Assembly (NCBI GenBank): GCA_963722965.1
Contig: CAVROX010000009.1
Coordinates: forward strand, 1 to 32,204
DNA length: 32,204 nucleotides
DNA from: DATLSM01 sp963722965
GTDB lineage: Bacteria > Actinomycetota > Thermoleophilia > Solirubrobacterales > 70-9
Direction: 5' to 3'
In this document: positions 8,192 to 14,804 of the stretch, in pieces
Numbering within the stretch: position 1 is the first letter of the stretch
How the letters are laid out: every line of letters starts with the position of its first letter
Made by a program: the position numbers and the translations under genes
The notes under the pieces: model-generated
What the model saw: only the letters and a program-made list of their open reading frames with translations
What the model was told of the DNA's origin: nothing
The model's database searches: none

Positions 8192-9079
8192 GTGAGCGAA
8201 CGAGCTACTTTTCGCGTCAAGACCGGCCTGGCGGAGATGCTGAAGGGCGGGGTGATCATGGACGTGGTCACCGCCGAGCAAGCGAAGGTTGCCGAGGCTG
8301 CCGGCGCTTGCGCTGTGATGGCGCTGGAGCGGGTGCCTGCGGATATCCGACGCGACGGGGGGGTGGCGCGGATGTCAGACCCGGTGATGATCAAGGGGAT
8401 CCAGGATGCGGTGACGATCCCGGTGATGGCCAAGGCCCGAATCGGGCACTTTGTCGAGGCCCAGGTGCTGCAGTCGTTGGAGGTCGATTACGTCGATGAG
8501 TCGGAGGTGCTGACGCCGGCCGATGAGCGCAACCACATCGACAAGTTCGCCTTCGACGTGCCCTTTGTCTGTGGGGCGACCAACCTCGGTGAGGCGCTGC
8601 GGCGGATCGGCGAGGGGGCGGCAATGATTCGCTCCAAGGGCGAGGCAGGCACCGGCAACATCGTCGAGGCGGTCCGCCACATGCGCGAGATCACCGCCGG
8701 CATCAAGCGTATCTGCCAACTCGGTCCAGAGGAGCTGTCGGCGACGGCCAAGGAACACCAGGCCCCGCTTGAGATCGTCCGCGAGGTGGCTCGGGCCGGA
8801 GGCCTGCCGGTGCCGCTGTTTTGCGCTGGCGGTATCGCCACCCCTGCTGACGCGGCGCTGATGATGCAGCTGGGCGCCGAGGGTAACTTCGTCGGTTCGG
8901 GAATCTTTAAGAGCTCTGACCCCGAGCGCCGCGCCCGGGCGATCGTCGAGGCGACCACGCACTTCAGAGACCCCGAGCGAGTCACAGAAGCCTCGATTGG
9001 GCTGGGCGCGGCTATGCCTGGGATTGAGATCTCCGAGCTGGCCGCCGCCGATGCCCTACTCCAGGATCGCGGTGCCTGA
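8192..9079 (+). CDS. pdxS: pyridoxal 5'-phosphate synthase, synthase subunit PdxS
   Basis: A 295-residue (beta/alpha)8-barrel enzyme that builds PLP from ribose (or ribulose) 5-phosphate, glyceraldehyde 3-phosphate and ammonia from PdxT. Catalytic residues fall at the same numbers as in the Bacillus enzyme: Asp24 (VIMDVV), Lys81 (VMAKARIGH) and Lys149 (RSKGEAGTGN). The phosphate loops (CGATNLGEALRR and FCAGGIATPADAALMM, VGSGIFKS) are intact and the length is standard. It starts with GTG without a ribosome site, six bases after TATATT. It overlaps pdxT by eight bases, so the subunits are translated together. Confidence 0.98.
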   Translation: MSERATFRVKTGLAEMLKGGVIMDVVTAEQAKVAEAAGACAVMALERVPADIRRDGGVARMSDPVMIKGIQDAVTIPVMAKARIGHFVEAQVLQSLEVDYVDESEVLTPADERNHIDKFAFDVPFVCGATNLGEALRRIGEGAAMIRSKGEAGTGNIVEAVRHMREITAGIKRICQLGPEELSATAKEHQAPLEIVREVARAGGLPVPLFCAGGIATPADAALMMQLGAEGNFVGSGIFKSSDPERRARAIVEATTHFRDPERVTEASIGLGAAMPGIEISELAAADALLQDRGA

Positions 9080-9662
9080 GCTGCGCATCGGGGTCCTCGC
9101 GATTCAGGGCGGGTTTGCGGCGCACATCCGCATGTTCGAAGAGCTGGGAGCAATGGCAAGGGAGGTCAAGGTCACGGCCGACTTCGAGGGGCTTCACGGA
9201 TTCGTGATTCCCGGCGGGGAGAGCACGACCATCGAGATGGGAATCAAGTCAGCGGGACTTGAGCCGGCGATCCGTGCTCACCACGAGAGTGGTCTGGCGA
9301 TCCTCGGGACCTGCGCCGGCCTGATCGTCTGCGACGACGCGCACCTGGGCCTGATTGACGCAAGCGCGAAGCGCAACGCGTTCGGCCCCCAGCTGCAGAG
9401 CTTTGAGTGCGATCTCAAGGTCGAGGGGATTGGTGATGAGCCGCTGCGGGCAATCTTCATCCGGGCGCCGTGGGTGCAGCGCCACGGCCCGGGCGTGGAG
9501 GTGCTCGCTTCCCACGCCGGGCATCCGGTTGCTATCCGCGAGGGGTCCGTGCTCGCCTGTGCCTTTCACCCGGAGCTGACCGAAGACCCTCGCTTTCACG
9601 CGCTTTTCATGGCGATGGCGACGAGCTGCCGCGAGCACGCACGAGAGGAGGCTGGGAGGTGA
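9072..9662 (+). CDS. pdxT: pyridoxal 5'-phosphate synthase, glutaminase subunit PdxT
   Basis: A 196-residue class-I glutaminase that releases ammonia from glutamine and passes it to the PdxS dodecamer. Visible motifs are RIGVLAIQGGFAAH at the N-terminus, PGGESTTI (about 48-54), the nucleophile LGTCAGL with Cys81, and CAFHPELTEDPRFH near the end, carrying the catalytic His and Glu. I chose the GTG at 9072 because it leaves only four residues before the first beta strand; an ATG at 9051 is possible but gives an unusual leader. Its TGA overlaps the next GTG start. Confidence 0.96.
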   Translation: MPELRIGVLAIQGGFAAHIRMFEELGAMAREVKVTADFEGLHGFVIPGGESTTIEMGIKSAGLEPAIRAHHESGLAILGTCAGLIVCDDAHLGLIDASAKRNAFGPQLQSFECDLKVEGIGDEPLRAIFIRAPWVQRHGPGVEVLASHAGHPVAIREGSVLACAFHPELTEDPRFHALFMAMATSCREHAREEAGR

Positions 9663-10765
9663 GGGACACCAGAGCAGAGGGACTGGCAAAGATCCTGGTC
9701 GGCTACTCGACCGAGGTCAAGGAGGGAGAGGTCGTCTCGATCGACGGCGAGAACCCTGCCGCGCCGCTGCTGATGGCGGTCTATGAGGAGGTGCTCAAGG
9801 CCGGCGCCCACCCGATCCTCAACGTCTCGCTGGAGGGGCAGAATGCGTTCTACTTCAAGCACGCCAGCGACGCGCAGCTCGGCTGGATTTCACCGCTCGC
9901 CGAGTGGATGGTCGAGCATGCCGACGTGCGCATCGCAATCGGCGCCAGCACCAACACCCGCGAGCTGTCGGCGGTTGCGCCGGAGCGCCAGACGCTGCGC
10001 CAGACAGCCACCGGCGACCTGATGGCGCGAGCGATGCAGCGCAGCGCCGCTGGTGATTTCCGCTGGTGTTACACGCTCTATCCGACCAGCGCCTATGCCT
10101 CTGAGGCGGAGATGAGCCTGGCCGACTACGAGGAGTTCTATTACGGCGCCTGCCTGGTCACCGATGCCTCCGACCCGCTGACCGCCTGGCAGCGGGCCTC
10201 GGCGGAGACGGTGCGGCTGGCGGAGTGGATCGAGGGCCACGAGGAGGTCAGGGTCACCGCGCCCGGAACCGATATCCGACTAGGGATAGCCGGGCGGAGT
10301 TTCATCCCCTGCGACGGCCGCCACAACATGCCCGACGGCGAGTTCTTCACCGGCCCGGTTGAGGATTCAGTCGAGGGTGAGGTGACCTTCCACCTGCCGG
10401 CGGTGATCGGCGGGCGCGAGGTATCGGGCGTGCGGCTGCGCTTTGAGAACGGCAAGGTCGTCGATGCCAGCGCCGAGCGGGGGGAGGAGTACTTGGTCAA
10501 TCTGCTTGACACCGACCCTGGAGCGCGCCGATTGGGTGAGCTGGGGGTCGGCACAAACTACGGGATTGACCGCGGCACCCGCGAGGTCCTGCTCGACGAG
10601 AAGATCGGCGGCACCGTCCACATGGCCGTCGGGCGCAGTTACCCGGAGTCGGGAGGTGAGAACGAGTCCGCGGTACACACCGATCTCGTCTGCGACCTGC
10701 GTCTCGGCGGCAAGCTCGAAGTCGACGGCGAGGTGATGCAGGAGGACGGCGCCTTCGTCGTCTGA
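9659..10765 (+). CDS. M29-family metallo-aminopeptidase (AmpS/PepS type)
   Basis: A 368-residue cytoplasmic aminopeptidase of peptidase family M29, removing N-terminal residues from peptides with a two-metal site. The expected metal ligands are visible: Glu in DSVEGEVTF, Glu in LGELGVGTN, His in GTVHMAVGRSYPE, and the His/Asp pair in AVHTDLVCD. The GTG start at 9659 overlaps the pdxT stop as GTGA, so it is the third gene of the pdxS-pdxT transcription unit. The link to PLP synthesis is positional only. A longer in-frame upstream reading exists inside pdxT but would be out of register with the family. Confidence 0.93.
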   Translation: MRDTRAEGLAKILVGYSTEVKEGEVVSIDGENPAAPLLMAVYEEVLKAGAHPILNVSLEGQNAFYFKHASDAQLGWISPLAEWMVEHADVRIAIGASTNTRELSAVAPERQTLRQTATGDLMARAMQRSAAGDFRWCYTLYPTSAYASEAEMSLADYEEFYYGACLVTDASDPLTAWQRASAETVRLAEWIEGHEEVRVTAPGTDIRLGIAGRSFIPCDGRHNMPDGEFFTGPVEDSVEGEVTFHLPAVIGGREVSGVRLRFENGKVVDASAERGEEYLVNLLDTDPGARRLGELGVGTNYGIDRGTREVLLDEKIGGTVHMAVGRSYPESGGENESAVHTDLVCDLRLGGKLEVDGEVMQEDGAFVV

Positions 10766-11200
10766 TTACTGGTTGGGAAGCGGGGAGCCGGCCAGCAGGA
10801 AGAACCAGATGGTGAGCGCCAGCGCCGCCAGGAGGACCGAGCCCATCATCACCGCTTCGACGACGGTGGTCGTGCCCGTCGTGGTGGATGTGTCGCGCAC
10901 GCTCTTCAACCAGGTGGGACGCATCGGGGCGAGCCGGTTGGTGCCGGTGATCCTCACGTAGAGGCTGTTGAGCCGCCCGATCAGCCAGGCGACGACGATT
11001 ACGGAGACGATGATCCCGACGGCGACGATCGCATAGGGCCCGCCGCTGGGAAACTGCGTATGGGAGAGCTTTGAGCCGATGTAGATCCAGCTCAGCGGGA
11101 TCGCCGTCCACATCGATAGCGCGGCCACCAGCATGGCGAGGAAGACGACGCCCGCCGCCAGCCCCTTGGCTGGGCCGTGGCTGTGCGTTTTAGCGATCAT
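10766..11200 (-). CDS. small three- to four-helix membrane protein
   Basis: About 144 residues from the ATG at 11200, which follows GGAG..AGGG; an ATG at 11212 would add four residues. Hydrophobic segments are at about residues 12-40 (GLAAGVVFLAMLVAALSMW), 55-78 (GPYAIVAVGIIVSVIVVAW) and 115-140 (VVEAVMMGSVLLAALALTIW). A Thr-rich stretch (DTSTTTGTTT) separates the last two. It is tail-to-tail with the aminopeptidase with no gap and divergent from yebC. No function can be assigned; similar short proteins seem to occur at this place in related genomes. Confidence 0.8.
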   Translation of the reverse strand: MIAKTHSHGPAKGLAAGVVFLAMLVAALSMWTAIPLSWIYIGSKLSHTQFPSGGPYAIVAVGIIVSVIVVAWLIGRLNSLYVRITGTNRLAPMRPTWLKSVRDTSTTTGTTTVVEAVMMGSVLLAALALTIWFFLLAGSPLPNQ

Positions 11201-11211
11201 CCCTGGCTCCA

Positions 11212-11217
11212 TAGAAT
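11212..11217 (+). promoter_or_regulatory. candidate -10 element (TAGAAT) for yebC
   Basis: TAGAAT lies eight bases before the yebC ATG, with no Shine-Dalgarno sequence between them. The spacing would place the transcription start at or just before the ATG, giving a leaderless or nearly leaderless mRNA. It is one of several TAGNNT hexamers in this window in the same position relative to a start codon. Confidence 0.4.
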
Positions 11218-11225
11218 GACAGGCG

Positions 11226-11972
11226 ATGTCTGGGCATTCCAAGTGGTCCTCGATCAAACACAAGAAGGCTGCCGTCGACGCCAAGCGGGGCCAGCAGTTC
11301 ACGAAGCTTGCTCGCGCGATCACGGTTGCCGCGCGGGAAGGTGGGGGGGACGCTGACGCGAACCCTTCGCTGGCGACCGCGATCCAGAAGGCGCGCGACG
11401 CCTCGATGCCGAAGGACAACATCCAGCGCGCGATCGACCGCGGCACCGGTGCCGGCAGCGACGGCGAGGCGATCGAGCGGATCGTCTTCGAGGGCTACGG
11501 CCCGGGCGGCGCCGCCATTCTGATCGAAGCGCTGACCGACAACCGTAACCGCACCAGCGCCGACGTGCGCCACTTCTTCACCAGGTACGGCGGCAGCCTC
11601 GGCGAGCCGGGCTCGGTCGCCTGGATTTTTGAGAAACGCGGGGCGATCACCGTCGACGGCGCCCGCTACGGCGAGGACGACTTGATCGCGGCGATCGACG
11701 CGGGAGCCGATGACGTACAGGAGGACGGGGATCAGCTTCGGGTCCTATCCGATCCCGGCCACCTCACCGCAATACGCGAGGCGCTGGAGTCGGCCGGAGT
11801 CGAGATCCAGTCGGCAGATCTGACGATGGAGCCCAAGAGCACCGTTGTGGTCAAGGGTGATGAGGCCAAGCGGCTGCTTCATCTCCTCAACGACCTCTCC
11901 GAGCATGACGACGTGAGCGAGGTCCACTCCAACTTTGACATCCCCACGGAGATTCTCGCCCAGGCAACCTAG
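11226..11972 (+). CDS. yebC: YebC/PmpR-family (TACO1-like) protein
   Basis: A 248-residue protein with the family signature at its N-terminus (MSGHSKWSSIKHKKAAVDAK) and the second block NPSLATAIQKARDASMPKDN followed by IQRAIDRG. The three-domain length is complete. YebC proteins were first annotated as DNA-binding regulators; more recent work links the family to translation of difficult sequences such as proline runs, as for human TACO1. It begins the block yebC-ruvC-ruvA-ruvB, an order widespread in bacteria. The stop lies 34 bases before ruvC. Confidence 0.96.
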   Translation: MSGHSKWSSIKHKKAAVDAKRGQQFTKLARAITVAAREGGGDADANPSLATAIQKARDASMPKDNIQRAIDRGTGAGSDGEAIERIVFEGYGPGGAAILIEALTDNRNRTSADVRHFFTRYGGSLGEPGSVAWIFEKRGAITVDGARYGEDDLIAAIDAGADDVQEDGDQLRVLSDPGHLTAIREALESAGVEIQSADLTMEPKSTVVVKGDEAKRLLHLLNDLSEHDDVSEVHSNFDIPTEILAQAT

Positions 11973-12006
11973 GAGGCATCCGAGCTCCGGCCCAGAATCC
12001 GTTTCC

Positions 12007-12510
12007 ATGCAGCTCGTCATCGGAATCGACCCCGGCCCGGCCAATTTAGGCTTCGGCATCGTGCGGGTGGAGGGCAGCCGCATGTTTGCGCTCGACGGTG
12101 GTGTGGTCGAGACCCCGTCCGAGCCGTCGATTGAGCGTCGTCTACAGCGAATCCACGCGGCGCTTGTCGACCTGATCGCCTGGCATCAGCCTCGCGCCAT
12201 GGCGATCGAGGAGGTCTACTTCGGCAAGAACGTGCGCTCGGCGATGGCGGTCGGCCAGGCGAGCGGGGTGGCGATGCTTGCTGCCGCGCAGGCCGGCATT
12301 CGCTGTTTTACCTACACGCCGCAGGCGATCAAGATGGCCGTATGCGGCTCCGGAGGGGCCGATAAGGACCAGGTCCAGAGGATGGTGGGGACGCTGCTTG
12401 CGCTGCCCGAACCGCCGCGCTCCGACCACGCGGCCGACGCGCTCGCGGTCGCCATCTGCCACGGCGGCGGCGCTGGCAGGCGCGAGGCGATCGGAGCGCT
12501 GGTCAGATGA
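12007..12510 (+). CDS. ruvC: Holliday junction resolvase RuvC
   Basis: A 167-residue endonuclease that cuts four-way DNA junctions after RuvAB branch migration. The RNase-H-like fold is marked by the acidic catalytic residues: Asp8 (VIGIDPGPANLGFG), Glu68/69 (AIEEVYFGKN) and the Asp pair in SDHAADALAVAICH. The ATG at 12007 sits directly before the first beta strand. Its last codons overlap the ruvA start (ATGA), so translation is coupled. Confidence 0.97.
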   Translation: MQLVIGIDPGPANLGFGIVRVEGSRMFALDGGVVETPSEPSIERRLQRIHAALVDLIAWHQPRAMAIEEVYFGKNVRSAMAVGQASGVAMLAAAQAGIRCFTYTPQAIKMAVCGSGGADKDQVQRMVGTLLALPEPPRSDHAADALAVAICHGGGAGRREAIGALVR

Positions 12511-13106
12511 TCGCCGCGGTGCGAGGCGAGGTGATGGTGCGCCGCCCCGGCCACGTGGTGATCGAGGCCGGGGGAGTTGGCTACCGACTCATCGTCTCCG
12601 GCGAGACCCTGAAGTCGGTGCCGGCAATGGGGCGGGAGGCCTTCTTGCACGCCGAGCTGATTTCCCGCGATGACTCGCTCTCCCTCTACGGCTTTGCCTC
12701 TGAGGAGGAGCGCGACCTATTCCGTGAGCTGATCACGGTCAGCGGGGTCGGGCCCAAGGTCGCGATCGCCGCCCTCTCTGGCGGCGCCGCGCGAGACCTG
12801 CTGCGGGCGATCGCCAGCGGCGACGCGAGGCGCTTCCAGGCTGTCCCCGGGATCGGCAAGCGGACTTCAGAGCGGATCATCGTCGAGCTTCGAGAGAAGG
12901 TCGCCGGAGCCCTGGAGGAGGAGGTCGCGATTGCCGCGGCCGGTGACGCCGATCCCCGTTCCCTTGCCCGCGACGGCCTGGTCAATCTCGGCTACCCAGC
13001 GCTTGAGGCAGACCGGTTGTTGGATGGCGTCGATGGCGAGGGCCCCGCCGATCTGCTCGCGGCCGCTCTGCGCAGGGCCGGGGCCTCCAAGAGCGGGACC
13101 GCATGA
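12507..13106 (+). CDS. ruvA: Holliday junction branch migration protein RuvA
   Basis: A 199-residue DNA-binding subunit of the RuvAB branch-migration complex. It has the N-terminal OB fold (MIAAVRGEVMVRRPGHVVIE), two helix-hairpin-helix motifs (VSGVGPKVAIAALSG and VPGIGKRTSERIIVELREK) and the C-terminal domain III that contacts RuvB (LVNLGYPALEADRLLDGV). The acidic linker (ALEEEVAIAAAGDAD) is normal. It overlaps ruvC and ruvB by four bases on either side. Confidence 0.97.
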   Translation: MIAAVRGEVMVRRPGHVVIEAGGVGYRLIVSGETLKSVPAMGREAFLHAELISRDDSLSLYGFASEEERDLFRELITVSGVGPKVAIAALSGGAARDLLRAIASGDARRFQAVPGIGKRTSERIIVELREKVAGALEEEVAIAAAGDADPRSLARDGLVNLGYPALEADRLLDGVDGEGPADLLAAALRRAGASKSGTA

Positions 13107-14275
13107 GCGACATCAACCCAAACCGGATCAGGACCCCCGGAATCGAGGAGAAGTCCCCCGCCCCCGCCCGCGGAGGCGCGGGGCCCTTCATTCCCGACTC
13201 ATTGGCCGGCCACAGGGGCGAGCGGGGTGCAGTTGAAGGGGAGCCTGTGCGGGTGGACGCGGAGGTGCGCGTGCACGATGCGCGGGCCGTTGCCCCCGAC
13301 GAGGATCTGGATCGCTCGCTTCGCCCGCCCACTCTCGCCGATTTCGTCAACCAGGCCCAAGCTACCGAGCAGCTGGCGATCTTCATCGAGGCGGCGCGCG
13401 GTCGGGGTGAGCCGCTCGATCACGTCCTCCTCGCCGGGCCGCCGGGGCTCGGCAAGACCTCGCTGGCTCACATAGTCGCCGCCGAGATGGGCGTGCCGAT
13501 GGTGCAGACCGCCGGCCCGGCCCTCGAGCGAAAGGCAGACGTCGCCTCCTTCCTCACCGCGCTGGAGCCTGGAAGCGTTTTCTTTATCGATGAGATCCAC
13601 CGGCTTGGACGCGCCGTCGAGGAGACCCTCTATCCGGCCATGGAGGATGGCGAGCTACCCGTCGTCCTGGGACAGGGTGCTGGCGCGCGCACGGTGACCT
13701 TGCCGCTGCCCCCATTTACCCTGGTCGGCGCGACCACCCGTGCCGGTCTCCTGACGACCCCGCTGCGCGACCGCTTCGGCGTGTGCCACCGTCTCGAGCA
13801 CTACAGCCCCGAACACCTGGCAGCGATCGTCGAGCGCTCGGCCGGCATCATCGGTGTCGAGATCGAAGCCGAGGGCGCGCGGACGATCGCGACCCGCTCA
13901 CGCGGCACGCCGCGCGTCGCCAACCGGCTGCTCAAGCGGGTCCGCGACTTCGCCCAGGTGAAAGGCTCGACGACAATCGACGCCGCGGTAGCGGTCGCGG
14001 GCCTGGAGATGTTGGAGGTCGATGGGTGGGGGCTTGATCGCAGCGACCGAGCACTCCTCGAGACGGTCGCGACGAAGTTCGCCGGTGGACCGGTCGGCCT
14101 CTCGACGCTTGCGGTCGCAATTGGCGAGGAGCAGGACACGATCGAGGACGTGCTCGAGCCCTACCTGCTCCAGCAGGGTCTGCTGAAGCGAACCCCGCGC
14201 GGGCGGGTGCTGACCCAACGGGCCTACGATCACCTGGGCCTCCCCGCTCCGGAGGGCGCGGCAAGCCTCTTCTAG
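13103..14275 (+). CDS. ruvB: Holliday junction DNA helicase RuvB
   Basis: A 390-residue AAA+ motor that drives branch migration with RuvA. Walker A is AGPPGLGKTSLAH (about 111-123), Walker B is FFIDEIHRLG, sensor 1 is FTLVGATTRAG and the arginine-finger region is LLTTPLRDRFG. The C-terminal winged helix runs from about residue 315 and includes PYLLQQGLLKRTPRGRVLT. The family usually starts about 20 residues before the RPPTLADF motif; this start, fixed by the four-base overlap with ruvA, adds a 45-50 residue Pro/Arg-rich leader. A later internal start is possible but none has a good ribosome site that I can see. Confidence 0.97.
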   Translation: MSDINPNRIRTPGIEEKSPAPARGGAGPFIPDSLAGHRGERGAVEGEPVRVDAEVRVHDARAVAPDEDLDRSLRPPTLADFVNQAQATEQLAIFIEAARGRGEPLDHVLLAGPPGLGKTSLAHIVAAEMGVPMVQTAGPALERKADVASFLTALEPGSVFFIDEIHRLGRAVEETLYPAMEDGELPVVLGQGAGARTVTLPLPPFTLVGATTRAGLLTTPLRDRFGVCHRLEHYSPEHLAAIVERSAGIIGVEIEAEGARTIATRSRGTPRVANRLLKRVRDFAQVKGSTTIDAAVAVAGLEMLEVDGWGLDRSDRALLETVATKFAGGPVGLSTLAVAIGEEQDTIEDVLEPYLLQQGLLKRTPRGRVLTQRAYDHLGLPAPEGAASLF

Positions 14276-14285
14276 CGGGCGCTTG

Positions 14286-14291
14286 TAGCCT
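14286..14291 (+). promoter_or_regulatory. candidate -10 element (TAGCCT) before the zinc-ribbon gene
   Basis: TAGCCT is nine bases before the ATG at 14301, 11 bases past the ruvB stop. It matches the hexamer before recJ exactly. The intervening bases (GGTGGG) touch the ATG too closely to serve as a normal ribosome site. Confidence 0.35.
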
Positions 14292-14300
14292 TGTGGTGGG

Positions 14301-14789
14301 ATGCCATTCTTCATCTGCCCCAACTGTGGCCACAGGGACCTCAGCAGCGACCGAACTGCCGGTTTCAGCACCCGCCCCAAGGGCTGCCCGAAGTGCGGCT
14401 TTGGGTTCGTCTTCGAGCTGCTCGATGACTACTATCCGGCGCCCAACGCGGCCTTTTTTGTCTGCGACAAGCAGGAGCGCGTGATCGACGCGGGCAAAGG
14501 TAGCTTCGAGTTGACCGGACTTACCGACGAAGAGGTGATCGGTCGTCCGGTGCGTGACGTTCTCGGGCTGCGCTGGATCGACCGGGGCGAGGGCGGCGAG
14601 ACAGCTGACACCAACGGCGATGGCATCACCGACCCGATCGAGACCTCGCTGGAGTGGGGCGTTCGCTCGCTCGGCAAGCGAGTCTCCGTCAACGCCGAGG
14701 GCGATCTGCCGGCGGAGGCGGTGGCCGATGTTTTTCCTGCCTACGACGACGACGGCGGACTGCTGCTCGTCCTCACCCCCGAGGGCTAG
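14301..14789 (+). CDS. zinc-ribbon protein with PAS-like region
   Basis: A 162-residue protein. Two CxxC pairs (FFICPNCGHRDLSS at the N-terminus and GCPKCGFGFVFE about 20 residues later) make a zinc ribbon. Residues about 48-160 read like a small PAS-type sensor (AFFVCDKQERVIDAGKGSFE, LTGLTDEEVIGRPVRDVLGL). A Ca-binding-like loop (DTNGDGITDPIE) is inserted near residue 95. No output domain is present. It lies between ruvB and secDF, where many bacteria carry yajC; it is not YajC, which has a membrane segment. The stop is 15 bases before secDF, so the two are probably transcribed together. The function is unknown. Confidence 0.85.
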   Translation: MPFFICPNCGHRDLSSDRTAGFSTRPKGCPKCGFGFVFELLDDYYPAPNAAFFVCDKQERVIDAGKGSFELTGLTDEEVIGRPVRDVLGLRWIDRGEGGETADTNGDGITDPIETSLEWGVRSLGKRVSVNAEGDLPAEAVADVFPAYDDDGGLLLVLTPEG

Positions 14790-14804
14790 AGGCGGGCGAG
14801 GAAG

